The position numbers and the translations under genes were made by a program. This document shows positions 44,496 through 53,465 of a stretch of DNA of 64,000 nt, piece after piece. Position 1 is the first letter of the stretch, and each line of letters begins with the position of its first letter. The DNA is from a bacterium (lineage in GTDB: Bacteria > Myxococcota_A > Polyangia > Nannocystales > Nannocystaceae), in the NCBI GenBank assembly GCA_024742475.1, contig JANSYI010000019.1:62001-126000 (forward strand), given 5' to 3'. The notes under the pieces are model-generated. The model saw only the letters and a list, made by a program, of their open reading frames with translations, was not told the origin of the DNA and did no database searches.

Positions 44496-46626
44496 GCGTC
44501 GTCGCCTCGGCGTCGTGCTGGCCCTCGCGCTGTCGGCCTGCGCACCCGAGCCCGAGCCCGAGCCCGCGCCCGCGCCGGTCGCCGAGCCGAGCGCGGCACC
44601 CGAGCGCCGCGGTCCCAACCGGCTGGCGGGCGAGCCCAGCCCGTACCTGCAGGCGCACGCAGACAACCCGGTCGACTGGTACCCGTGGGGACCGGAGGCG
44701 ATGAAGCGCGCCAAGGACGAGGGCAAGCCGATCTTTCTGAGCATCGGCTACTCGACGTGCCATTGGTGCCACGTGATGGAGGAGGAGTCGTTCGAGGACG
44801 AGGCGGTGGCTGCGTTCCTCAACGCGCACTTCGTCTCGATCAAGGTCGACCGTGAGCAGCGCCCGGACCTCGACGCGCTGTACAGCGACGCGGTCGCGGC
44901 CATGGGCCATTCGACGGGCTGGCCGCTGACGGTCTTCTTGACCCCGCAGCTCGAGCCGTTCTTCGGCGGCACCTACTTTCCTCCGACCGCTCGCGGTCGC
45001 CGTCCGGGGTTCATGGACGTGCTCGGCGAGGTCTCGGCGCTGTGGGAGAAGGGGCAGGCGAAGTCGCGCGGCCGAGGCTTGATGGAGGCGCTACGCCGCA
45101 AGGCGTCCGAGCACAGCAGCGCCCAGCGCTTCGAGCAGGCCGAGCTCGACGCGGCGATGGGCAGGGTCGCGGCCTTTCGGGACGACACGCGCGGCGGGTT
45201 CGGGTCGCGCGCGAAGTTCCCCAACGCCCCGCTGCTCGGCGCCGAGCTGGCCCGCGCGCGGGCCGGCGATGCCGACGCGCGCGCGCACCTTGCCGCGACG
45301 CTCGACGCGATGATGCGCGGCGGCATTCGAGACCACCTCAGCGGGAGCTTTCATCGCTACACCGTCGACGCCAACTGGCACGTGCCCCACTTCGAGCGCA
45401 CGCTCTACGACAACGCGCAGCTGGCCGCCCTTTACGTCGAAGCGGGCCTGTTCGCGGAGCGCGAAGACTGGGTCGCGCTCGGCCGGGCGGTGCTCGACGA
45501 CCTGGTCTCGGCGTGGCGCGTCGATGCGGGGTTCATCTCGGGGTTCGACGCCGACGACGCGGGCGGAGAGGGGACGTACTACACGTGGACCCGCGAAGAA
45601 CTCGAGGCGGCGCTGGGCGAGCAGGCCGAGCGTGTCGCCCGCGACTTTGGCGTCGCGCCGCGGGGCGAGGGGGCCCTCGAGGGCCGCAGCGTGCTCGACC
45701 CCGGCGCGTCCGTGGACGTGCTCTCGTACGCGTCCACGTTCGAGACGATGGCGAAGGCGCGCGCCGGACGACCCCAACCCGCGCACGACGACAAGGTGTT
45801 GGTGTCGTGGAACGGCCTGGCGATCGCCGCGTTGGCCGACGCGGGGCGCTGGCTGGACGAGGCGCGCTACGTCGAGGCCGCATCCGAGGTCGCCCAGACG
45901 CTCTGGGCGGCGTGTTGGGACGAGGCCGATGCGGCCCTCGCACGAGGCGTTCGCGGCGATGCGAGCCTGGGTCCGGGCTTTGCGACCGACTACGCCTCAC
46001 TCGGAATCGCCTTCGTCCGCCTGCACGCGGCGACGGGCGATCTCGTGTGGCTGGAGCGGGCCGCCGCGTTGCTGGCTGCCATCGAGCAGCGCTTCGCCGT
46101 CCAGGGCCGGGTCCGGCGGAGCGAGGCCCGGCATGACGTTCCGGTGCACGCCCTGTCCATGCGGGACGGGGCGCGTCCGAGCGGCGGTGCCATGACGGTC
46201 CGCCTGGCGTTCGAGCTGGGGACCGCGCTCGCTGACGAAGCCGTCTTCGACCGCGGCGTGACGATGCTCGAGGCGGCCGCGGCAGACGTGGCAGCGCAAC
46301 CCGCCGACCACGGGTCGTGGCTGGGGGCGACGGCGTTCTCCTTGATGCCTCTGCACGCCGTCGTGCTCGCAGGAGCGCCGCAGCAGACGGCCACAGCGGA
46401 CCTGTGGGCCGAGATTCGCCCGCTGCACGACCCACGCTTCGTGGTGGTGCGGCTGCCCGCACAGGGCGCCCCGGGCCGCGCGGTGTTCGAGGGGTTGGCC
46501 AAGAAGCAGGCACGCGGCGGCCGATCGACGGTCTACGTGTGTGAGCAGGGCAGCTGCAAGCTGCCGACCTCGGAGGCCAGCGTGCTCCGTGAGCAGCTCG
46601 CCGCCGCCGCCGCGGCCACGCCGTAG
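44458..46626 (+). CDS. DUF255/YyaL-type thioredoxin-domain lipoprotein
   Basis: 722 residues. Signal peptide with lipobox LSAC and a PEPEPEP linker, then a thioredoxin-like domain with CHWCH (C101, C104) in the family signature STCHWCHVMEEESFED. After it comes the long alpha/alpha-barrel-like domain with NGLAIAALADAGRWL. The family (human SPATA20, bacterial YyaL) has no agreed function; most bacterial members are cytoplasmic, whereas this one carries a lipoprotein signal. Start overlaps the metzincin gene by 38 bases. Confidence 0.85.
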   Translation: MSLASSSNARSAERRRLGVVLALALSACAPEPEPEPAPAPVAEPSAAPERRGPNRLAGEPSPYLQAHADNPVDWYPWGPEAMKRAKDEGKPIFLSIGYSTCHWCHVMEEESFEDEAVAAFLNAHFVSIKVDREQRPDLDALYSDAVAAMGHSTGWPLTVFLTPQLEPFFGGTYFPPTARGRRPGFMDVLGEVSALWEKGQAKSRGRGLMEALRRKASEHSSAQRFEQAELDAAMGRVAAFRDDTRGGFGSRAKFPNAPLLGAELARARAGDADARAHLAATLDAMMRGGIRDHLSGSFHRYTVDANWHVPHFERTLYDNAQLAALYVEAGLFAEREDWVALGRAVLDDLVSAWRVDAGFISGFDADDAGGEGTYYTWTREELEAALGEQAERVARDFGVAPRGEGALEGRSVLDPGASVDVLSYASTFETMAKARAGRPQPAHDDKVLVSWNGLAIAALADAGRWLDEARYVEAASEVAQTLWAACWDEADAALARGVRGDASLGPGFATDYASLGIAFVRLHAATGDLVWLERAAALLAAIEQRFAVQGRVRRSEARHDVPVHALSMRDGARPSGGAMTVRLAFELGTALADEAVFDRGVTMLEAAAADVAAQPADHGSWLGATAFSLMPLHAVVLAGAPQQTATADLWAEIRPLHDPRFVVVRLPAQGAPGRAVFEGLAKKQARGGRSTVYVCEQGSCKLPTSEASVLREQLAAAAAATP

Positions 46627-46666
46627 CCGCGAGGGCATCGTAATTCTCTTCTCGAAGGAAGGACGG

Positions 46667-46672
46667 TAGGGT
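46667..46672 (+). promoter_or_regulatory. TAGGGT -10-like box for the CRTAC1-like gene
   Basis: TAGGGT is followed by 6 bases and ATG 46679. An AGGAAGGA run lies further upstream, before the box, so it would not be in a leaderless transcript. Confidence 0.45.
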
Positions 46673-46678
46673 CGAGCG

Positions 46679-49600
46679 ATGCGTACCCGCCGTGCATGGC
46701 TCGCCTGCCTCGGACCCGTCGCCCTGACGATCGCTGCCACGGCCTGCGAGTCCTCGTCCGAGCGGGCCGCGGCACCGAGCGAGAAGCAGCGCCCCGCCGA
46801 GGATGCGGCATCGCTACAGACCACGGCGGAGGCGATCGTGGCCAAGATGCGGGCCCTCGAAGTCGGGCGTGACGTCACGTGTTGGACGAGCTTTCGCCAG
46901 CTCGACACGTTCATCTCATCCAAGGCCTACAGCGACTTCGCGACGCTCGCCCGGGTCATGGCGTCCAAGGCGCTCACGCAGTCGATCTGGGCCGCGGCGT
47001 CGGCCAAGGCGAGCGGCGAGCAGGTGAGCGTCGCCGACATCGAGAGCGTGTTCTCGATCGAGGCCGAGCTCGACGAGGCGCGCAAGGCCGAGCTACAGAA
47101 GTTTGCCGAAGACCAGGGCTGGCAGCAGTTTCGGGACTACCGAACCACGTCCGAACACTGGCGCGTGATGCTCAGCGTCGTTCAGGACGAGCTCGCTCGA
47201 CCCGAGCCCGAACTCAAGCCGTTGGGTGAAGCGGCGCTCGAGCACCTGGCGCTGGCGAGCACGCGCATCGGGCTCGCGCTGCTCGAGGAGTCGGGGCAGA
47301 TCGCCACCGAGGCCCGCACGCCCTTCATCGAGGCCGAGCACGTCCGCAAGGCGTACGCGGCGCTCCTCGAGCGCTACGACATCCCCACGGGTACCCCGCA
47401 GGGAACGCTGGACCACGCGCGCGCCAACGCGGCCCGCATTCCGCTGACCAAGGCGCTCATCGACGCCAAGGTGCACGCGCTTCGGGCCTACAACTCGGCC
47501 TCGAGCGACCTGACCGCCGAGCTCAACAAGGTCAGCAGCATCCCCTTCGAGGCTGCCGCGGTCGAGCAGATGGTCGGCGAGCTACGCTCGATGGCGGGGT
47601 TCTTCGCGCGCGGCTACGACCCGATGCGTGGCGACAACTACCTCGCCGACGGGAACTTCGCGCCGGCGCGGCTGCAGGGGCGCGCGTACATCGACGCGCA
47701 GTACGTCGAGAACGCGACCGCGCAGATCTGGCCCTACGTCATGCTGCCCAACGGCGACGTGAAGATGCGGTTCGAGCCGCGGCCGGGCAACCTGTCGACC
47801 GAGGACCTCGAGGGCCAGGACGTGACGCTGCTCGACCACCAGATGAACGCCGTGCGCGACACGGCGCTGCACTGGGTGGTGCTGCGCGAGGAGTGGGACG
47901 CCCGCGCGTTTGCGATGGATCCCTTCGCCGCCGAGTATCTCTCCGAGCTGATCTCCATCGTCGCGACGTTCTACATCCGCCGCGCGCAGACGCTGGCGCG
48001 GGCTCAGGGCGCCCCGGCGATCACGGCCGCCCACATCGGCCAGGTTCGTGACAACCGCTTCGTCGCCACGATGCCCAATGTCGGCGAGGCCGCGCCGGCG
48101 TGGGACGAGGACCGCAAGGCCGCCAAGGCCACGGCGCTCGCGCCCTACACCGGGCCGCTGCTGGTCGACGCCACCGCCGCCTGGGGGTTGGCGGGTCCGG
48201 ACACGGCCAGCGCGGCCGAGCCTGGAGACGCGGACTTCGAAGTGCAGGCGGCGATGGGCTCGGGCATCGCGGTCGGAGACTTCGACGCCGACGGGTTCGT
48301 CGACGTGTTCTTGGCGCAGGAAGGCAATAACCGGCTGTACCGCAACCGGAAGGGCAAGGGCTTCGAGGACGTCACGGCCGCGACGCTGCCCGAGTCCTTC
48401 GACCCCGCTGCGCCCGACGTGCGTGGGTCGTTGTTCGTCGACATCGACGGCGATGCCGACGCGGACTTGGTGGTGCTTCGCAGCCGCAGCGCGTCGATGG
48501 TCTTTCGCAACGAGGGAGGCACGTTCGTCGACGCGACCGCGCAGCTGGGCTTCACGCCGGGGATGGGCGCCCATGTGCTGTGCGCGTTCGACTACGAAGA
48601 CGACGGCGATCTCGACCTGTACGTGGGCTTCTACGGCTCGGCGACGTGCAACGAGGGGGCGTGTACGGGCCGCAACCTGCCCTCGATGGACGGCCAAAAC
48701 GGCAAGCGCAACCACCTGTACCGCAACGACGGTGCGCGGTGGACCGAGGTCGCGGCCGCCGCAGGCATCGACGATCCCGGCTGGACCTTGGCCGCCTCGA
48801 CTTTCGACCACGACGGCGACGGCCACCTCGACCTGGCGCTGGCCAACGACTTTGGGGCCAACCCGATGTACCGCAGCCGTGGGGACGGGACGTTCGAGAA
48901 CGTGGCGAGCGCCTTGGGTGCGGACGACCGCGGCTCGGGCATGAACGTGAGCTTCGCCGACGTCGACGGCAACGGCACCCTCGACATGTTCGTCAGCAAC
49001 ATCGACATGTTCTCGAAGAACATCAAGGTCGTCTTCCCCTCCGATACGTCCCAGATCTCGCTGGGTGAGAAGATTCTCCAGTCCTTCGAGTACCTCTCGG
49101 GCAACAAGCTCTACCTCAACGTCCTGCAGCCCTCGTCGCGCCCCGGGGGCAAGCCGCGCCGACGCTTCGTCGCCGCCGAGCGCGAGTGGTTCGAGCCGGG
49201 CGACCAGGGCTGGGCCTGGGCCGGGCTCTTCTTCGACCTCGACAACGACGGCGACGAGGACTTCTATCTGACCAACGGATGGATTCCGCAGTCGCCGGCC
49301 GCCGACCAGCCCAACGCTCTGTACATTCGCGACGGCTCGACCTACTACGCCGCGCCCGCGGGAGACCACGCGTTTGCGGGCAACAGCCGGGCGGCGGTGA
49401 GCGTCGACCTCGACAACGACGGCGACCTCGACCTGCTCGTCACGAACCTCTCGGCGTCACCGCGGGTGCTGCTCAACCAGGCCGACCGCAAGAGCGACGG
49501 GCACTGGCTGATGCTTCGCCCGCAGCTGCAGGGGCGAGGAGCGGTGGGCACGCAGCTGGAGATCGAGACGCCCGACGGCACCGTGCAGCGGCGGCTGGTC

Positions 49601-49765
49601 ACGGCAGGGGAGGGCTACCTCGGTCAGCGCGAGCCTCGGGTTCACGTAGGCCTGGGCAAGGCCGAGACCGCCGAGGTTCGGGTCACCTGGCCTGACGGCT
49701 CGAAGCAGCGTTTCGAAGCGCTCGAGGCCGACGCGGTGCACGATCTGCGCGCCGGCGAGCGATGA
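46679..49765 (+). CDS. CRTAC1-like FG-GAP/ASPIC-UnbV lipoprotein
   Basis: 1028 residues. Lipobox ATAC. Residues ~30-490 are a helical region without recognised domain. From ~500 there are at least seven FG-GAP/VCBS calcium-loop repeats (DFDADGFVDVF, DIDGDADADLVV, DYEDDGDLDLYV, DHDGDGHLDLAL, DVDGNGTLDMFV, DLDNDGDEDFYL, DLDNDGDLDLLV) that would form a beta propeller. An ASPIC/UnbV domain closes it (GRGAVGTQLEIET, VRVTWPDGSKQRFEAL). Such proteins are extracellular. It is followed by a hairpin terminator. Confidence 0.85.
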   Translation: MRTRRAWLACLGPVALTIAATACESSSERAAAPSEKQRPAEDAASLQTTAEAIVAKMRALEVGRDVTCWTSFRQLDTFISSKAYSDFATLARVMASKALTQSIWAAASAKASGEQVSVADIESVFSIEAELDEARKAELQKFAEDQGWQQFRDYRTTSEHWRVMLSVVQDELARPEPELKPLGEAALEHLALASTRIGLALLEESGQIATEARTPFIEAEHVRKAYAALLERYDIPTGTPQGTLDHARANAARIPLTKALIDAKVHALRAYNSASSDLTAELNKVSSIPFEAAAVEQMVGELRSMAGFFARGYDPMRGDNYLADGNFAPARLQGRAYIDAQYVENATAQIWPYVMLPNGDVKMRFEPRPGNLSTEDLEGQDVTLLDHQMNAVRDTALHWVVLREEWDARAFAMDPFAAEYLSELISIVATFYIRRAQTLARAQGAPAITAAHIGQVRDNRFVATMPNVGEAAPAWDEDRKAAKATALAPYTGPLLVDATAAWGLAGPDTASAAEPGDADFEVQAAMGSGIAVGDFDADGFVDVFLAQEGNNRLYRNRKGKGFEDVTAATLPESFDPAAPDVRGSLFVDIDGDADADLVVLRSRSASMVFRNEGGTFVDATAQLGFTPGMGAHVLCAFDYEDDGDLDLYVGFYGSATCNEGACTGRNLPSMDGQNGKRNHLYRNDGARWTEVAAAAGIDDPGWTLAASTFDHDGDGHLDLALANDFGANPMYRSRGDGTFENVASALGADDRGSGMNVSFADVDGNGTLDMFVSNIDMFSKNIKVVFPSDTSQISLGEKILQSFEYLSGNKLYLNVLQPSSRPGGKPRRRFVAAEREWFEPGDQGWAWAGLFFDLDNDGDEDFYLTNGWIPQSPAADQPNALYIRDGSTYYAAPAGDHAFAGNSRAAVSVDLDNDGDLDLLVTNLSASPRVLLNQADRKSDGHWLMLRPQLQGRGAVGTQLEIETPDGTVQRRLVTAGEGYLGQREPRVHVGLGKAETAEVRVTWPDGSKQRFEALEADAVHDLRAGER

Positions 49766-49780
49766 GTCGGCAGACGTGAA

Positions 49781-49810
49781 AAGGGCCGGAAGCGGGAGCT
49801 CCCGGCCCTT
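49781..49810 (-). terminator. Bidirectional hairpin between convergent genes
   Basis: Stem AAGGGCCGG (49781-49789) and CCGGCCCTT (49802-49810). Read on the minus strand it ends in TTTT, so it suits the family B gene ending at 49831; it can also serve the plus-strand gene ending at 49765. Confidence 0.6.
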
Positions 49811-49830
49811 CGCGCGCCCCGGCGCTGCGG

Positions 49831-51402
49831 CTACTCGCAGATGCCGTCGCGAGCGGTGCCAGTCTCGGCGCCGACGACGACCGGGAGGCCTTCGCAGTTG
49901 GCGGCGCCCTCGGGCGGGTTGCAGATGAACTCCGCCTCGGGGATGTGGTTGCCCGCGAGCGGGACGTGCACGACGACGTCCTGCGCGTAGGTGGCCTGAC
50001 AGAAGGTCTTCATGTCGGAGAAGGCCTGGTCGAGCGTGAAGCCGGCGGTCTCGACCCGCTCGGCCGTGATGTCGCAGACGACGAGGTTTTGGCCGTGCTC
50101 ACCCGCGCCCCGGTTGACGCTCGAGCCCTCGGCGGTGATGTCGACGAAGTGGCAGCCGTCGGGAAGCCCGGTGGGGTCGGTCCAGGTGCCCAGCTGGAAG
50201 CCGCGCAGGAACGAGTCCTCGCGGATGCTCGGCACCAAGATGCGCGCGATCTCCTCGCGCCCGTTGGGGAGCTTGTCGCCCGCGGCGATGTCGATGACGG
50301 AGTCGCCGTCGACGTCGAGGCCGCAGCCGCACTCGGTCAGGCGCATCGCGGCCGCACACACGGCCGGGTCGGAGCGGCGCCACTCGGTGGTGAACAGCTC
50401 GTAGGAGCGCAGGCAGCCTCGCATGAACTCGTCGTCGAAATCCGGCGAGAGCGGGGCGGGGCGGTCGTGAAGCTCGGGGTCGACCATGCACTGGTCCACC
50501 AGGTCCATCGCGGCGCCGTTGGAGTTGATCGAGATCTTCATCTGCAGGTTGTCTGCGTCGAGATCGAAGCGCAGGCCTTTCTCCTCGACCCAGGACGCCG
50601 GCTCCTCGATTGCGCGCAGCCACTGGCACGCCTCGGGGTCTTCGTCGCAGATCTCCAGACCGACGTCGACGTCCTGGTGCCAGGACGTGAACACGCACTG
50701 ACCGAAGACGGCGTCGTCCTCGTCGTCGAGCATGTCGCGGAGGTCGTCATCGAGCATGTCGGAGAGGTCGTGATCGGTGGTGGAGCGGCCCCCCTCGAGG
50801 AGGCGACCGACTTCGCGGGGTGCGTCCTCACCGGGAAGCTGCACGAGCGCGAAGTACTCGCAGTACTCTTGCCCGCGGGAGTCGGGCTTGTTCTCGACCT
50901 GCTCGGGATCGACCTGCTCGTTCTCGTCGAAGCGGTCGGCGCTCGCGTCGAGGCTGCCGTCGCGGCCCTCGCCGCGCTCGACGTCGCTCGAGTTGGGGAG
51001 GCTGGAGTCGAACTTGGAACCGCGGCTGACGCCGTCGACGTCGGCACACTGCCAGCGAATCGAGGTGGACGTGAAGCTCGAGCCGCGGCTCTCCGCGGTG
51101 CACTCGAGGGCCTCGCCTCGGCGTCCCTCGCAGTGCTGGACCGCGGCTTCGTCACGGCACTCCGCCATCACGCGACGGAAGCAGTCGGAGTCGGACTCGC
51201 CGGACTGGCAGCTGTCTTCTCGAGACTCGAGGACGGCGGTCCGGGCGGCCGCCTCGCAGGCGTCCTGGGCTTCGGTGTTGGGGTCGTCGCACTTGCCGTC
51301 GACGCAGCCGTTGGGGTCGGCGGATTCGGTACCCTCGGGGTCTTCCCCACAGCCAGCCACGAAGGCGAGCGCGCAGAGAGCAGAAAGGAGCGGGGTCTTC
51401 AT
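49831..51402 (-). CDS. Family B Cys-rich lipoprotein (copy 1)
   Basis: 523 residues. Lipobox VAGC, then NGCVDGKCDD, the C-x-G-x-K-C-D motif shared by this cluster. An acidic linker follows. Features shared with the family B gene at 54.9 kb are GQEYCEYFALVQLP, CVFTSWHQDV, LQMKISINSNGAAMDLV and NLVVCDITAE, with TFCQATYAQDVVVHVPLAG near the end. No CxxCH heme motif and no known fold. It is transcribed divergently from a family A heme lipoprotein gene, with 205 bases between starts. Confidence 0.7.
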   Translation of the reverse strand: MKTPLLSALCALAFVAGCGEDPEGTESADPNGCVDGKCDDPNTEAQDACEAAARTAVLESREDSCQSGESDSDCFRRVMAECRDEAAVQHCEGRRGEALECTAESRGSSFTSTSIRWQCADVDGVSRGSKFDSSLPNSSDVERGEGRDGSLDASADRFDENEQVDPEQVENKPDSRGQEYCEYFALVQLPGEDAPREVGRLLEGGRSTTDHDLSDMLDDDLRDMLDDEDDAVFGQCVFTSWHQDVDVGLEICDEDPEACQWLRAIEEPASWVEEKGLRFDLDADNLQMKISINSNGAAMDLVDQCMVDPELHDRPAPLSPDFDDEFMRGCLRSYELFTTEWRRSDPAVCAAAMRLTECGCGLDVDGDSVIDIAAGDKLPNGREEIARILVPSIREDSFLRGFQLGTWTDPTGLPDGCHFVDITAEGSSVNRGAGEHGQNLVVCDITAERVETAGFTLDQAFSDMKTFCQATYAQDVVVHVPLAGNHIPEAEFICNPPEGAANCEGLPVVVGAETGTARDGICE

Positions 51403-51466
51403 GGGTCCGAGGTGCAAGGCCATCACGTGTTCCAGTCTCTTCGGCCAGGTGTAGCACAAGTGGTCA

Positions 51467-51480
51467 CATGTGTGCACATG
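51467..51480. promoter_or_regulatory. Inverted repeat in the B1/A1 divergent promoter region
   Basis: CATGTG-TG-CACATG, perfect 6-bp arms with a two-base spacer, 65 bases upstream of the family B start at 51402. A weak TACACC -10 for that gene lies between. A candidate binding site for a dimeric regulator. Confidence 0.35.
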
Positions 51481-51594
51481 AAGTTCGGCAGTATTTTGCG
51501 CGGGACGCTCCCCCATGGAATTCTCGGGCGCCGCGCGGTTTCGCTCGGCGTGGAAACCGAGGTGTTTTGTGTGGCATGGCAACGCACTCTTACC

Positions 51595-51600
51595 TACACT
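51595..51600 (+). promoter_or_regulatory. TACACT -10-like box for family A gene 1
   Basis: TACACT is followed by 7 bases and ATG 51608; no Shine-Dalgarno sequence. Confidence 0.45.
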
Positions 51601-51607
51601 GCACGCC

Positions 51608-53449
51608 ATGAGCCTCGACTTGCCGTTCGATCGTCGCGGAGCCCTCTTCGCCGCCGTGCTGGTCTGTGCCGCCTGCGGAGCCGACGAGGAGACGCCCAGC
51701 GCCGCGTCCGAGGGTGGCCAGTGCCAAGGCGCAAAGTGTGACGAGGGCGGAGAGTCGATGCGTGCCGCGCTCGAGGGCCGGTCCGACCCGATCGCGCGCT
51801 ACCTGCTCGCGGAGCTGGAGGCCGGGCGGCTGAGCGACGACGGCTTCCTGCCGGGCGACTACGAGACGGTGCTGATGGGGCTGGCGGAGATTCAAGGCTG
51901 CGACGAGTCCTCGATTCGCACCTTCGTCGTCAGCGACACGCTGCTGTCCGAGACCCCGTTTCCCCGCATCGTCTCGACTGTCTGCAGCGGCAACAAGGCG
52001 GCCGAGTTCTTCATCTCCGCGCCCGAGTCCGATGGTGAGGGCGGCCTCGAGCTGCAGTTCATCGAGATGTTCGCCTTCGACAAGGACGCCGACGAGTACG
52101 TCTTCTACGAGACGTTTCCGACCGAGGACGAGGCGCAGATGGTCGTCAATCCGTCGCCGACGCGCTGCCAGCAGTGTCACCTGACGCCCTCGGACCACAG
52201 CCCCGACGGCATGCGGATGACGCCGATCATGAACGAGCTCAACCAGCCGTGGACGCACTGGAACGGCGAGCCGGGCTTCGTCTCGCACAGCTATCACGTC
52301 GACGACGAGGTCAAGGACACCGACGGATGGTTCCGCGTCGTCGAGCCCTACCTCGCGCCGGCGGCCGAGTTCGAGAAGATCATTCGCCGGGGGCACTTCC
52401 TCGCGGCCAAGGAGCGCCGCAAAGACGTGCTGCGCGGTCCTGTCGACGCGATCGCGGCGATGAACCTGATGCGCCCGCTCTTCTGCAGCGAGCAGATTCA
52501 CTACGCCACCGCCAAGGGCGGCCAGGTGCTCGACTCGGTCATCCTCGACCCCGCGCTCGGGCAGCGACTCGTCGAGATGAACATCGAGGCGCCCTGGTAC
52601 AAGCCGGCCCCGAACAACCTACTTCAGCTCCAAGACAGCGCGACGCTCGAGCAGGTGCCGATCCGGGGCAACGCGGACCAGCTGCTCGAAAACCAGCTCA
52701 TCTCTCGGGGCCTGACCTCCGAAGACATCCTGCGCGTCCGGGCCATCGCGTGGCACAAGCCCGTGTTCTCGGGTCTTCGGTGCGAGATGTGGACCGATGC
52801 GTATCGCCGCTACGATGGCGGGGGCGCACCGAATCTCAGCGGAGCCTCCGAGATGGAAGAGGCGCTGCCGATCATCCTCCGCGACATCCTCGGCGAACTC
52901 GTGACCGACCCGGGCGGGGCGATCCTGGCCATCGGAGGCGAGTCGGACGAGGAGCTTCGAGCCGCCTTCACCGGAGAGGGCATGGGCTGCGCCGAGGACG
53001 GCGTCGGCGCGTGCTTCGTGACGCCCGATGAGCTCTCGGCGATGGTCGGCCGCTACAAAGCGTCCTTCGAAGACGACCCTGGCGCCGGCGAGCGCATCCA
53101 GGCGCTCCGCGACGAGCGAATCTGTGCGGTGACCGAGCAAGCGCCGGTCGAGCAGCTGCCGACGGCACAGCGCTCGGGTCGCTTCACCATCGACGCCGAC
53201 ATCGACCGGTGCGCGCAGATCTGCTGCGGGCGCGAGGGCATCGAGCCCGACGAGGAAGACGTCACCTGGCTCTCGTGCGCCTCCGACGTCGAGAACGCGA
53301 TCACCGACACGCTCGTGCGCAACGAAGAGCCGTGGGAGTCGTGCGCGCTCGAATGCGGGCTGCCGACGCGGTACGCCAACCGTCCGGCGCTCCCGGTGGT
53401 CGAGGGCTGCGAGCCGCCCAACTTCGTCTGGCCCTTCGGCCTGCAGTAG
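51608..53449 (+). CDS. Family A monoheme c-type lipoprotein (copy 1)
   Basis: 613 residues. Lipobox AAC (C23), then GGQCQGAKCDEG with the cluster's C-x-G-x-K-C-D motif (C39, C44). One heme-binding CQQCH (C187, C190, H191) is followed by TPIMNELNQPWTHW; M208 is a possible sixth heme ligand. Also conserved in the family: RPLFCSEQ and DILRVRAIAWHKPVFSGLRC. It would need the cytochrome c maturation system. Ends 16 bases from the convergent family A gene 2. Known cytochrome families are not recognised in the rest of the protein. Confidence 0.75.
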   Translation: MSLDLPFDRRGALFAAVLVCAACGADEETPSAASEGGQCQGAKCDEGGESMRAALEGRSDPIARYLLAELEAGRLSDDGFLPGDYETVLMGLAEIQGCDESSIRTFVVSDTLLSETPFPRIVSTVCSGNKAAEFFISAPESDGEGGLELQFIEMFAFDKDADEYVFYETFPTEDEAQMVVNPSPTRCQQCHLTPSDHSPDGMRMTPIMNELNQPWTHWNGEPGFVSHSYHVDDEVKDTDGWFRVVEPYLAPAAEFEKIIRRGHFLAAKERRKDVLRGPVDAIAAMNLMRPLFCSEQIHYATAKGGQVLDSVILDPALGQRLVEMNIEAPWYKPAPNNLLQLQDSATLEQVPIRGNADQLLENQLISRGLTSEDILRVRAIAWHKPVFSGLRCEMWTDAYRRYDGGGAPNLSGASEMEEALPIILRDILGELVTDPGGAILAIGGESDEELRAAFTGEGMGCAEDGVGACFVTPDELSAMVGRYKASFEDDPGAGERIQALRDERICAVTEQAPVEQLPTAQRSGRFTIDADIDRCAQICCGREGIEPDEEDVTWLSCASDVENAITDTLVRNEEPWESCALECGLPTRYANRPALPVVEGCEPPNFVWPFGLQ

Positions 53450-53465
53450 CGCTGGGCTGAGGCGC

